Shown in pieces: positions 16,943 to 25,140 of a stretch of 64,000 nucleotides of DNA; position 1 is the stretch's first letter, and each line of letters starts with the position of its first letter. The DNA is from Martelella lutilitoris (lineage in GTDB: Bacteria; Pseudomonadota; Alphaproteobacteria; Rhizobiales; Rhizobiaceae). The notes under the pieces are model-generated. The model was not told the DNA's origin. It searched no databases and saw nothing but the letters and a program-made list of their open reading frames with translations. The translations under genes and the position numbers were made by a program. Where the stretch lies: NCBI RefSeq assembly GCF_005924265.1, contig NZ_VCLB01000006.1, positions 62,001 to 126,000 on the forward strand, read 5' to 3'.

Positions 16943-17968
16943 TTAGATAAAGGTGGTCCCGCCCGGTTCGGCGGTGACCCGGCATGCAGTGCCGACCGGC
17001 GGCGGCGGCGTATCGGACGGAACGACAAGCCGGATCATGCCGCAGGCGGCCTGGATATCGGCCTCATAGGTCTCGCCAAGATAGGCTGCATTGACGAGCG
17101 TTCCTGAAACCGAAAGCGGAGAATTCTCCTGGCCGAAGCGCAGCCTTGAGGCGCGCAGCACCAGCTTGGTGGCTTTTGCCGGCGCACCGGCGCAGGTGAT
17201 GCCGGGGGCGGAAAACACGCCGTTTTCCACCTTGCCGTCGATCACCGTGCGGTGGCCGAGGAAGGTCGCGGTAAACGGGCTCTTCGGCTGATCGCAAAGC
17301 GCAAGCGGGGTGCCGATCTCGCTCATCACGCCTTTGCTCATCACCGCCACGCGATCCGACATGGAAAGCGCTTCGGACTGGTCGTGGGTGACGAAAATGG
17401 TGGTGATGCCGAGGCGCTGCTGCAGCGAGCGGATCTCGTTGCGCATGTCGGCCCTGAGATTGGCGTCGAGGTTGGAGAGCGGTTCGTCGAGGAGCAGCAC
17501 GTCCGGCTCGATCACCAGCGCGCGGGCAAGGGCAACGCGCTGCTGCTGGCCGCCGGAAAGCTGGCCGGGATAGCGGTCGGCATAGGGACCGAGGCCGACG
17601 GTTTCCAGCGTCTTCGCCGCCCGCTCCCGCCATTCGGCCCGCGAGGCGTTGCGCATCCTGAGGCCGAAGCCGACATTGTCGATCACGGTCAGATGCGGAA
17701 ACAGCGCATAGGACTGGAAGACGACGCCGATATTGCGCTTGTGCACCGGCTTGTGGCTGATGTCCTTGTCGTTGAGGATGATACGACCGCCCGACGGCTC
17801 GACGAAACCGGCAATCATCCGGAGCGTCGTCGTCTTGCCGCAGCCCGACGGACCAAGAAGCGACAGAAGCTCGCCCTTGGGCACTTCGATCGTCAGCCCG
17901 GAAACGGCCGTGGTATCGCCATAGGTCGCCGAAACATTGTCGAGGGTGAGATAGGGCTTAGGCGCCAT
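16943..17968 (-). CDS. ABC transporter ATP-binding protein (PotA-like)
   Basis: 341 residues from ATG 17968. Walker A Gly-Pro-Ser-Gly-Cys-Gly-Lys-Thr (39-46), signature Leu-Ser-Gly-Gly-Gln-Gln-Gln, Walker B Val-Leu-Leu-Leu-Asp-Glu-Pro and the switch His (Val-Thr-His-Asp) are intact. A C-terminal OB-type (TOBE) domain follows, as in PotA/FbpC. It powers the importer formed with the fused permease. The start was chosen because GAGGAC lies at suitable spacing. An upstream in-frame ATG at 17983 would add five residues. Either start overlaps the end of the CocE-like gene, so the genes form one operon. Confidence 0.92.
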   Translation of the reverse strand: MAPKPYLTLDNVSATYGDTTAVSGLTIEVPKGELLSLLGPSGCGKTTTLRMIAGFVEPSGGRIILNDKDISHKPVHKRNIGVVFQSYALFPHLTVIDNVGFGLRMRNASRAEWRERAAKTLETVGLGPYADRYPGQLSGGQQQRVALARALVIEPDVLLLDEPLSNLDANLRADMRNEIRSLQQRLGITTIFVTHDQSEALSMSDRVAVMSKGVMSEIGTPLALCDQPKSPFTATFLGHRTVIDGKVENGVFSAPGITCAGAPAKATKLVLRASRLRFGQENSPLSVSGTLVNAAYLGETYEADIQAACGMIRLVVPSDTPPPPVGTACRVTAEPGGTTFI

Positions 17969-19568
17969 TTGCGGTGTCCTCATTCAGAACGGAAAGCGCG
18001 AGACGGCTGGCCGCGTGACAGATCGTCAGCGTCTGCGGCTGAGCGTTCATCCCATCGGCAGATGCCGGGTCTTGTGCATGGAGAGAAAAGGCGGGCCAGG
18101 CGGCGGCCTGAAGCGACAGGCGGAGGCTGAAGCCCGCCGGCACTGTGACATAGGCCGCGCGCAAACCGACGCTCACCGGCGCACCCGTCATTTTTGTCCG
18201 GGTTATTCCGGTCTGGATCACGTTCGCGCTTCCGGTGGGAGATACCAGAGAGAGCGTGGCAACGAGATCGAAGACCGATGCTTCCGTAGATATGGTGATG
18301 TCAGCCCTGACGGGCCCGCAAAGGGTGAACGGAGTCGCCTGAGGCGCGGTGGTATAGACGGCGACATCGGAACGATCGTCGGCCGGAGCCCGGTCGACGA
18401 AGCCCGCGGGTTCCCCCGCATGACCGCCGACAAGCGGCGCCGGGCGGAAAGGATCGCTGACGAGCACGTCCTCGCCATCGCCCGGTTCATCGGCAAGCCT
18501 GCCGTCATTGGCAAAGGTTGCGGCAAGCCCGCCGGAGCAGGGTGCCATCGTCGTCTCGGTCGTGGAGGGCCACCGATGATACGCCCTCCAGGCGCGCTCG
18601 CCCATATCGAACAATGTGAGAGCCGACGGCGGGTCGCCCTTGCCTTTCAGATAGAAATCGAAAAACGCGACATTGGCCCGATCGACCGAATAGGCTTCGG
18701 CCTCCGGCATGCGAACCGAACCGCTCGCCCCGTTCCACGGGATATGCGTCCATGGGCCAATGGCAAGATGGGTGGTTTCGGGCGAGGCGTTGCGGAAGGC
18801 GCTGTCGGCGGCAAGCGTGCCCTCCAGCATGAAATCGTACCAGCCGCCGGTATGCAGCACCGGAATGTCGAGAGAAACCTCCCGCAGGAGACGTGCGGGC
18901 GAAACCTGGTCCCAGTCCGCTTCGAGGTTATCCATCCAGCGTTTGAGATGGGAGAGGTCGGGCCGGTCCATAAGGTATCGCGCGGTTTCCGCCAGACCGC
19001 TCAAGGCTGCAAGGGCCGCGTGCGTCTCGCGATCACCGTCATGGGCGGCCTTCAGCAACGCCATCTGCAGCGCCCAGCCAACCATGCCGGCATAGCGCGG
19101 CGCGCCGCCCTCATAAGCCCAGTCCCTCTCCGGTGCGAAGGAGCCCATGGCCGGCGCCATGGCATCGACTTGTCCGCCGCCGGCCAGCGCCAGATATTGC
19201 GTGATCGCCTGATAGGAAAAGCCGTAAAGCCCGATCTTTCCGTTGCAGCCGTCCAGGCCCCGCGCCCACGTCACCGTCTCCGCGCCATCGCTTACTTCCT
19301 GGCGAAGGCAGTCGAAATCCCCTTCCGACGCGCCCATGCCGCGCACATCCTGCACCACCACGAGATAGCCGTGGCGGGCGTACCAGGAGGGGTGGGCGAG
19401 CACGACGGTGGAGGCGATTTCCTTGCCATAGGGCTGGCGCATCAAAAGAACCGGCCAGTCCCCCTCGCCCGCCGGGCGATAGACATCCGCCGCCAGCGCC
19501 ACACCGTCTTTCAGGGTGAGGTGCTCGACGCGCTTTGAAACAGCAGATGTCGGGTTTCGGGCGAGCAA
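17958..19568 (-). CDS. CocE/NonD family hydrolase (peptidase S15-like acyl hydrolase)
   Basis: 536 residues. An alpha/beta-hydrolase domain carries the nucleophile Ser118 in Tyr-Gly-Phe-Ser-Tyr. The C-terminal jelly-roll (PepX_C-like) domain holds Thr-Leu-Ser-Leu-Val-Ser-Pro-Thr-Gly near residue 450. Early motifs Asp-Val-Tyr-Arg-Pro and Val-Val-Val-Gln-Asp-Val-Arg-Gly are typical of CocE-type proteins, which cleave esters or amides. The best start is TTG 19568, just after the creatininase-like stop, with AAGGA at good spacing. The frame continues upstream into the neighbour without family similarity. The end overlaps the ATPase gene. The natural substrate is unknown. Confidence 0.85.
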   Translation of the reverse strand: MLARNPTSAVSKRVEHLTLKDGVALAADVYRPAGEGDWPVLLMRQPYGKEIASTVVLAHPSWYARHGYLVVVQDVRGMGASEGDFDCLRQEVSDGAETVTWARGLDGCNGKIGLYGFSYQAITQYLALAGGGQVDAMAPAMGSFAPERDWAYEGGAPRYAGMVGWALQMALLKAAHDGDRETHAALAALSGLAETARYLMDRPDLSHLKRWMDNLEADWDQVSPARLLREVSLDIPVLHTGGWYDFMLEGTLAADSAFRNASPETTHLAIGPWTHIPWNGASGSVRMPEAEAYSVDRANVAFFDFYLKGKGDPPSALTLFDMGERAWRAYHRWPSTTETTMAPCSGGLAATFANDGRLADEPGDGEDVLVSDPFRPAPLVGGHAGEPAGFVDRAPADDRSDVAVYTTAPQATPFTLCGPVRADITISTEASVFDLVATLSLVSPTGSANVIQTGITRTKMTGAPVSVGLRAAYVTVPAGFSLRLSLQAAAWPAFSLHAQDPASADGMNAQPQTLTICHAASRLALSVLNEDTANGA

Positions 19569-19572
19569 AGGA

Positions 19573-20388
19573 TCAGTCCTTGAACATGGTCTTCTGGGTG
19601 AGCCTCTCCATCGGGAAGGCGAGAACCTCTTCTGCAAGCGCCACAAGGCTTTGCGCCGAGCGCTCGACATGGATCCTGCCGCGTTCGGCGTCGGCGGCGG
19701 CGGCATTGCCGCAGGCCCCGGAGGGGTGCAGGTCCTGGGTCTGCCAGCCGAAACCGATCCGGCCCTCAGCCGTCAGCACCTGATTGCCGCGCTCCATCTC
19801 CACCGACATGGGCTGGAAGTCATCGGCGTACTGCATGTCGACCAGATCGGGATGCAGATGCAGCATGGTCGAGGTTTCGGATTCGCCGCCATGAATGCCG
19901 TGTTTCAGCTCGTGTTCACTGTAGAGATCAGCCTGGCTGGCCCCTGCAGAAACCCATGAGGAGACGGCGAACATGCCGCATTTGATGCGAAGCTCGCGGC
20001 AGACGATCTCCATCACCTGCGGCTGGCCGCCGTGGGAGTTGGCAAAGATGATCTTCCTGCAGCCGGCGCGCGCCACGCTCTCGCCGATCTCGAACCAGAG
20101 CCGGGCAAGCGTTTCGTAGGACAGCGTCAGCGTGCCCGGATATTCCAGATGTTCGACCGACTTGCCGACCGCCTGCATCGGCAGAACCAGAACCTTCATG
20201 TCGTCCGGCATGATTTCGACGGCGCGGTTGATGATGCCGGCATTGATGGCGCTGTCGACGCGAACGGGAAGATGCGGGCCATGCTGCTCTACGGCTGCCA
20301 CCGGCAGGATCGCGACGAATTCCGACATGTCCATATCGGTGAAGTCCTTGGTCGTATGGTCCCACCACCAGTGCGATTTGAGCGGCAT
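19573..20388 (-). CDS. Creatininase family amidohydrolase
   Basis: 271 residues, the size of creatinine amidohydrolase. Metal-binding motifs are present: Val-Glu-Gln-His-Gly-Pro-His-Leu-Pro (Glu34, His36) with Asp45, then Asn-Ser-His-Gly-Gly-Gln, and His-Gly-Gly-Glu-Ser-Glu-Thr-Ser. Family members open small cyclic amides or cleave formamides using two divalent metals. ATG 20388 has GGAAGG upstream. It is first in the group creatininase-CocE-ATPase-binding protein-permease, and a LysR gene precedes it on the same strand. Whether creatinine itself is the substrate cannot be said. Confidence 0.88.
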   Translation of the reverse strand: MPLKSHWWWDHTTKDFTDMDMSEFVAILPVAAVEQHGPHLPVRVDSAINAGIINRAVEIMPDDMKVLVLPMQAVGKSVEHLEYPGTLTLSYETLARLWFEIGESVARAGCRKIIFANSHGGQPQVMEIVCRELRIKCGMFAVSSWVSAGASQADLYSEHELKHGIHGGESETSTMLHLHPDLVDMQYADDFQPMSVEMERGNQVLTAEGRIGFGWQTQDLHPSGACGNAAAADAERGRIHVERSAQSLVALAEEVLAFPMERLTQKTMFKD

Positions 20389-20549
20389 TTGGCCTTCCTT
20401 CCATCCAATCGTCCGGGCAAAGCTTCGCCGGCGGCGCGAGCGACGAGGCTCGGCACGGCAGAAACCGGACTAAGTTTTATGCAATTTCGATTTGTGCCTA
20501 CATTATGATCACGGCATTTGACATTCCGCAATTCCGCCTTGGGTTATAT

Positions 20550-20575
20550 GCGGTATAGGCTCAGGCTTATACCGC
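20550..20575. promoter_or_regulatory. Inverted repeat at the end of the LysR gene
   Basis: Arms GCGGTATA (20550-20557) and TATACCGC (20568-20575) with a 10-base centre straddle the LysR stop, in the 178-base space before the creatininase-like gene. There is no T tract. It could be a hairpin at the mRNA end or an operator for the downstream genes. Confidence 0.35.
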
Positions 20576-21565
20576 TGCGAGCGCGGCAAGACCGGCCATG
20601 GCGGCAGGCGTCGGCCGCGCGTCCAGGTCCGCACCGTAACGCCTTGAAACATCACGGATAAGATTGCGCACCCAGCGATTGGCCGGGCTCTTGTGCGCGC
20701 GTTCGTGCCAGAGGAGGTAAAGCCGCATATTGCCGAAATCGCGCGGCGCGGGGACGACGCAGAGGCCGTAATCCGGATAGCGGTCCACAACGAACTCGGC
20801 ATAGGGACGCGCCGTCGTGAAGATCAGGTCGGTGCGAGCGACCACCGGCGGCACCAGCGCATATTCAGGGACAGACAGCGCCACCCGGCGATTGACGCCA
20901 AGCTGCTTGAGCCGACCGCCGATGGGACTGAAGGCGGGACGCACGACCGAACCGAGCGAGAGATGCGGCAGGTCGAGATAATCATTGAGTGACATGCTGC
21001 CGTTTCCGGCAAAGGGATGATCGGCCCGCATGATGCAGGCCGTCTCGCAATCGAAGATCGTGCTGGAGCGCAGGCTTTCATGCGGCGCCGGCCAGTTGGC
21101 AACAAGCAGATCGGACGCGCCGGAACTCAGTTGTTCGGTGAGATCGTCATTTTCCGAGGGCGCGAAAAAGTCGATCGAAGCGGCCGGGGCCTCCCTGCGC
21201 AGCCGTTCGGCGATCGGCGGAATGAGAAAGCCGTTGAAACAGCTCATCGCCGAGACCCGCATGGCGAATGCGGTGGTGGCTGGATCGAAGGCCTCTTCCG
21301 GACTGATGGTCTCGCTGAGTTCCGCCAGGATGCGGCCAAGCGAGGTCCGCACCGTCTCTCCCCGCTCCGTCACGGCCATGCCCTGCCCGCTCCGGACCAG
21401 AAGCGGATCATCGAAAACCTGCCGCGCGCGCTTCAGCACCGCGCTGACGGAAGGCTGGCTCTGGCCGAGCCTGGATGCGACGCGCGAGACATTCTGCTCG
21501 CTCAACAGAAGGAAGGTCGTGCGTAAAAATCGGACATCAATCGTGCCGTTCTGATCCGTGATCAT
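20567..21565 (-). CDS. LysR-family transcriptional regulator
   Basis: 332 residues. The N-terminal winged helix-turn-helix spans about residues 10-70 and contains Asn-Val-Ser-Arg-Val-Ala-Ser-Arg-Leu-Gly-Gln-Ser-Gln-Pro-Ser-Val-Ser. That is the usual LysR recognition helix, with Gln-Pro-Ser-Val-Ser in place of Ser-Gln-Pro-Ala-Leu-Ser. A two-lobed inducer-binding domain follows. It lies between the amidohydrolase gene (83 bases upstream) and the creatininase-like gene (178 bases downstream), all on one strand. It is the likely local regulator of both groups. Its inducer is unknown. Confidence 0.92.
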   Translation of the reverse strand: MITDQNGTIDVRFLRTTFLLLSEQNVSRVASRLGQSQPSVSAVLKRARQVFDDPLLVRSGQGMAVTERGETVRTSLGRILAELSETISPEEAFDPATTAFAMRVSAMSCFNGFLIPPIAERLRREAPAASIDFFAPSENDDLTEQLSSGASDLLVANWPAPHESLRSSTIFDCETACIMRADHPFAGNGSMSLNDYLDLPHLSLGSVVRPAFSPIGGRLKQLGVNRRVALSVPEYALVPPVVARTDLIFTTARPYAEFVVDRYPDYGLCVVPAPRDFGNMRLYLLWHERAHKSPANRWVRNLIRDVSRRYGADLDARPTPAAMAGLAALAAV

Positions 21566-21648
21566 GCAAATCGCCTTTCACATGCACAAAACGGTCTCCC
21601 GGAATCTTGAAATGCAATTTCCGTGCCGAACGGCGAGGAATCAGCGCT

Positions 21649-22887
21649 TCACGCGCCGGGCGAACAGAAAATCCGGGCTGGCGGACGCTCGAAGGTCTTT
21701 TTCCCGTTTCGCCAGCCACAAAGGGCCGGCGCCACCGTCGCCACGGCCTCGGCCGGGGTTTCGGCATCAAACAGCACCACCGTCGCCGGACCGCCTTCCA
21801 CAATGGCGGCGGGCTCTCGTCCCAGCAGACGGTCGGCCTGCCCGGTCATCATGTCGTAGACGGTCGCAAGATCGTCCGGCGTTCCGAGCTGGGCGATATT
21901 GGCATAGAGGTTGGCCATGCGCATCAGCGAGGCATCGCCGAAAGGGGTGAACGGGTTCAGCACGTTGTTGGTGGAAAGCGTGGCGATGCCGCCTGCCGCA
22001 ATCAGCCTGTGGCCGGGCGTCATGCCGCGCGGCACCAGATGCGTGAATTCGCGGCCATTGAGATAAAGATCGGTCGCCGGCAACACGGTCAGCGCGATGC
22101 CCGCCTCGGCAAGTCCCGCAAGCGCTTCGGCAAAGGCGACCGGTTCAAGCACGGACAGCTTGGTGACGTGACCGATGGAGACGCGCCCCTGATAGCCGCG
22201 CCGCTTCGTCTCGGCGATGATTGCGCCAAGATTGGAGCCCTCCGGCTTCAGGTCGAAATCCACATGGAAATCGACATTGACGCCAAAGCGCTCGGCGAGA
22301 TCGAAGATTTTCGTTACATGGACCGCCGGATCGGCATCGGTATAGGGGCAGCCGCCAACCTGATCGGCGCCGTTTGCGAGCGCCTCGGCCAGCATTTCCT
22401 CTGTGCCCGGATCGTTCGTCAGCCCCTCCTGCGCAAAGGCGCAGATGATGATCTCGATGGCATCGGCATAGTCGCGCCGGATCGCCTTGATCGCCTCGAA
22501 GGAGCGGAAACCCGCGCGCGGATCGATCTCCACGAAGCTGCGCATCAGCGTCGTGCCATGCGACATCGCCTGCTCGACGACCGTTGCCGCGCGCGCGTAG
22601 ACATCCGCCTCGGTGAAGGCCGCCTTGGCCTGCGCGGTTTCCCGCACGGCTTCGGCAAGCGTCCCCTCGCAAAGCGCGCAACGACCGATGATTCCCGCCT
22701 TGTCGAGGTGGATATGGGTTTCGGTGAGCCCCGATGTGGCCAGCCTGCCCTCAGCGTCGAAGGACGGCGCATCACAGGCGATGCCGCTTGCAACGGAAGC
22801 GATGCGGTCGCCGGAAAAGGCGATATCCACCGGCGTCGGATGGCCTGCGAGGCGGGTATTGCGGATCAGGAAATCGATATCAGCCAT
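21649..22887 (-). CDS. Cytosine-deaminase-like amidohydrolase with Asn at the usual metal/catalytic Asp
   Basis: 412 residues. A metal-dependent amidohydrolase barrel: Glu-Thr-His-Ile-His-Leu-Asp-Lys gives the HxH pair (His58, His60), and Asp-Phe-His-Val-Asp-Phe-Asp and Ile-Gly-His-Val-Thr supply the later His residues. Where E. coli CodA has Gly-His-Asp-Asp-Val and the neighbouring paralogue has Gly-Ser-Asp-Asn-Ile, this protein has Ser-Thr-Asn-Asn-Val (Asn307-Asn308). It follows the paralogue after 3 bases. Probable roles are hydrolysis or deamination of a ring compound, possibly with altered chemistry. The substrate is unknown. Confidence 0.85.
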   Translation of the reverse strand: MADIDFLIRNTRLAGHPTPVDIAFSGDRIASVASGIACDAPSFDAEGRLATSGLTETHIHLDKAGIIGRCALCEGTLAEAVRETAQAKAAFTEADVYARAATVVEQAMSHGTTLMRSFVEIDPRAGFRSFEAIKAIRRDYADAIEIIICAFAQEGLTNDPGTEEMLAEALANGADQVGGCPYTDADPAVHVTKIFDLAERFGVNVDFHVDFDLKPEGSNLGAIIAETKRRGYQGRVSIGHVTKLSVLEPVAFAEALAGLAEAGIALTVLPATDLYLNGREFTHLVPRGMTPGHRLIAAGGIATLSTNNVLNPFTPFGDASLMRMANLYANIAQLGTPDDLATVYDMMTGQADRLLGREPAAIVEGGPATVVLFDAETPAEAVATVAPALCGWRNGKKTFERPPARIFCSPGA

Positions 22888-22890
22888 AGC

Positions 22891-24081
22891 TCACACCAGT
22901 CTCCCGGCTTCGGCGACCTTGCGCCCGGCCTTGAAGACGGTGCGGGCCACGGGGCGCTCGGCCAGCGTCTCGGCAATGCTGCCGCAATCGACCAGAATGA
23001 AATCGGCAGGCGCACCGGGGGAAAGCGGGTCGCCCCGACCGAGCACCGCGCCCGACGCCCCGGTCACCAGCGCAAAGGCCCGTTGCAGATCATCGTCGGC
23101 GCGAAAATCCTGCCGGTCGCAGATGATGCCGGCGCGCTCGATCAGATCGCCATTGCCGAAGGGCGACCATGCATCGCGGATATTGTCGGAGCCGACAAAA
23201 ACGCGCACGCCGGCTTCGGCCAGCCGCTTGACCGGCGGCATCGGCACCGGACCGGGGCCGTTGGTCATTATCGACACGCCGGCGCGCGCCAGAAGCGAAG
23301 CCGTCCTGCCGAATTCCGCATCATCCAGTTCGCCAAGGCAGAAGGCATGGCTGACGGCCACCCTGCCCTGAAGCGAAGAGGCAATCGTGCGCTCGGCAAT
23401 CTGGCGCAGCTCAAAGGCACCAAGTGACCCGCCGTCATGCAGATGCAGATCAACGCCGACATTGTGTTTTTCGGCAACGGCAAACACGGCATTGAGATGA
23501 CCCTCGATATCATTGTCGATGCCGGCCGGATCCAGCCCGCCGACAAGGTCAGCGCCAGCCGCAACAGCCTCGTGCAGCAGCTCTGCCGTGCCCGGATCAC
23601 GAATAATGCCGGACTGCGGAAAGGCAACAATCTCGATGTCGATCAGATGACCATGGCTTTCTCGCAGCGACAGCACCTGTTCGAGCCCTTTCAGCCCGAT
23701 CTCGGTGTCGATATCGACATGGCTTCTGACGGCGACCGTCCCCAGCGCCGCGATCTTCTCGATCAGCGCCCCGCCGCGCGCCGTCACCGGAAGCGCGACC
23801 GTGCGGCGCAGCGCGCGCTCGGCGGCAATCCGTTTGGCTACCGTCTCGCCCGGAATATGCGGAATGAAGGGAAGGCCGATCAGCGTCTTGTCGAGATGGA
23901 TATGCCCGTCGACAAGCCCCGGCAGGATCATCTTCCCGCCGCCGTCGAAGCGCTCGGCCGTATCGGGAGCATCAACCGTCCCTTCCGGCGCAAATCCGTC
24001 GACAAGCCCTTCCTTGATCAGAAGCGAAACGCTTTCGCCCTTCGCATTGCGGATATTTTCAACGGCGATATGTGCAGGCAA
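22891..24081 (-). CDS. Cytosine-deaminase-like amidohydrolase
   Basis: 396 residues. The amidohydrolase motifs are complete: Asp-Gly-His-Ile-His-Leu-Asp-Lys, Leu-His-Leu-His-Asp, Val-Ser-His-Ala-Phe, and Gly-Ser-Asp-Asn-Ile-Arg-Asp-Ala-Trp with the catalytic Asp. Relatives include CodA, AtzC and other enzymes that remove amines from heterocycles or open rings. The start appears to be TTG 24081, because GAGGAAAG lies just upstream and no ATG is near. It lies 9 bases after the questin-oxidase-like gene and 3 bases before its paralogue, so co-translation is likely. Confidence 0.88.
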   Translation of the reverse strand: MPAHIAVENIRNAKGESVSLLIKEGLVDGFAPEGTVDAPDTAERFDGGGKMILPGLVDGHIHLDKTLIGLPFIPHIPGETVAKRIAAERALRRTVALPVTARGGALIEKIAALGTVAVRSHVDIDTEIGLKGLEQVLSLRESHGHLIDIEIVAFPQSGIIRDPGTAELLHEAVAAGADLVGGLDPAGIDNDIEGHLNAVFAVAEKHNVGVDLHLHDGGSLGAFELRQIAERTIASSLQGRVAVSHAFCLGELDDAEFGRTASLLARAGVSIMTNGPGPVPMPPVKRLAEAGVRVFVGSDNIRDAWSPFGNGDLIERAGIICDRQDFRADDDLQRAFALVTGASGAVLGRGDPLSPGAPADFILVDCGSIAETLAERPVARTVFKAGRKVAEAGRLV

Positions 24082-24090
24082 GGGCTTTCC

Positions 24091-25122
24091 TCAGTCGATC
24101 AGGCGAAGGCGGCGGGCGGCGGCAACGCGGTAGAGCCGGTCTCCGCCCCATGCTTTCTGCTCTTCCGACGCCGAGAAGGTCAAGCTGACATCATGCTCGT
24201 CGTAGGAGGCAATGGCCGCCGCCTTGATCTCCGGCCATTCGGGCGCATCGCGTTCGCGCATTTCCTGCACCTGGTCTGCCGTCGGAAACACGGGAAAACC
24301 GATCTTGGGGATAAGCGCGGCAATCACCTGCCAGAAGGCGCGGTAGAGCGGCTCGACCTTGTCCTCATCCACATGCGGGGTGACGAGGCGCATCCAGTGC
24401 ATGCCGGTAACCGCGTGCAGCGCGGAGAAATCCAGCGTGAAGGCAAAGGCAACGAGCGACACCTCGGTCATGCGCCGCACCGTGTTGTCGCGAAATCGCA
24501 GCCGATCGATCACCGGCGCAAAGCCCGGAAGCGCACCGACAGCGCGGATGTTGTGCCACAAAAGATCAGTCTCGGTCTCGTAATCACGGATGCCCTCGAT
24601 CTCGGCGATCCCGGCAAGCACCTCCGCCGGATCATCCGTGTTGGCTTCGAACCTGCCCGGCCCCGGCAGCGGCAGATAGGTTGCCGCCCAATAGCCGAGC
24701 GCATGACCGACTTCGCGGGCATCGTTCTTCAATACGCCATAGGCAAGCCGCATCAGCGGATGCGTGGCGCTTCCGGCAATCCCCTGCGTCATCGCCGGGA
24801 GATAGGTGCGGATTGCCTTGTCGATGCCGAGCCGCTGCGCCTCGCCGACGAAAAAGCCGCGATAATCGGCCTCGCGCGCGCGCTCACCGAGCGCTTCCTG
24901 CCAGTTGCCGGGGTCAATCGGCGCGACGGGCGCGGCGACCGGCGGCACGGCATGGGCGTCGCGATAGGTCTCGTACCACTCGTCCAGTCGTTCAGGCGTG
25001 GCGCCAAGCCGATCGAGCGCGATCAGCACCATCGGCACGTGATTGGCGAGCATATAGGGAAATTCGAAACTGCGCGTCTGGGCCTTGGCCAGCACGGCGT
25101 CGAGTGTCAGCGGTGTCGTCAT
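24091..25122 (-). CDS. Questin oxidase-like family protein (DUF4243)
   Basis: 343 residues, mostly helical. The pattern Phe-Pro-Tyr-Met-Leu-Ala-Asn-His-Val-Pro-Met-Val-Leu-Ile-Ala-Leu, a central Gly-Ser-Ala-Thr-His-Pro-Leu-Met-Arg-Leu-Ala-Tyr, and Ala-Leu-His-Ala-Val-Thr-Gly-Met-His match the questin oxidase family. The fungal founder carries out a Baeyer-Villiger-type ring opening of an anthraquinone. Bacterial members are mostly unstudied. It lies 18 bases after the flavoprotein gene and 9 bases before the first amidohydrolase. The pairing with a flavoprotein suggests an oxidative ring-opening step, but this is an inference. Confidence 0.8.
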   Translation of the reverse strand: MTTPLTLDAVLAKAQTRSFEFPYMLANHVPMVLIALDRLGATPERLDEWYETYRDAHAVPPVAAPVAPIDPGNWQEALGERAREADYRGFFVGEAQRLGIDKAIRTYLPAMTQGIAGSATHPLMRLAYGVLKNDAREVGHALGYWAATYLPLPGPGRFEANTDDPAEVLAGIAEIEGIRDYETETDLLWHNIRAVGALPGFAPVIDRLRFRDNTVRRMTEVSLVAFAFTLDFSALHAVTGMHWMRLVTPHVDEDKVEPLYRAFWQVIAALIPKIGFPVFPTADQVQEMRERDAPEWPEIKAAAIASYDEHDVSLTFSASEEQKAWGGDRLYRVAAARRLRLID

Positions 25123-25140
25123 TGTGTCCTCCCCGACCTC

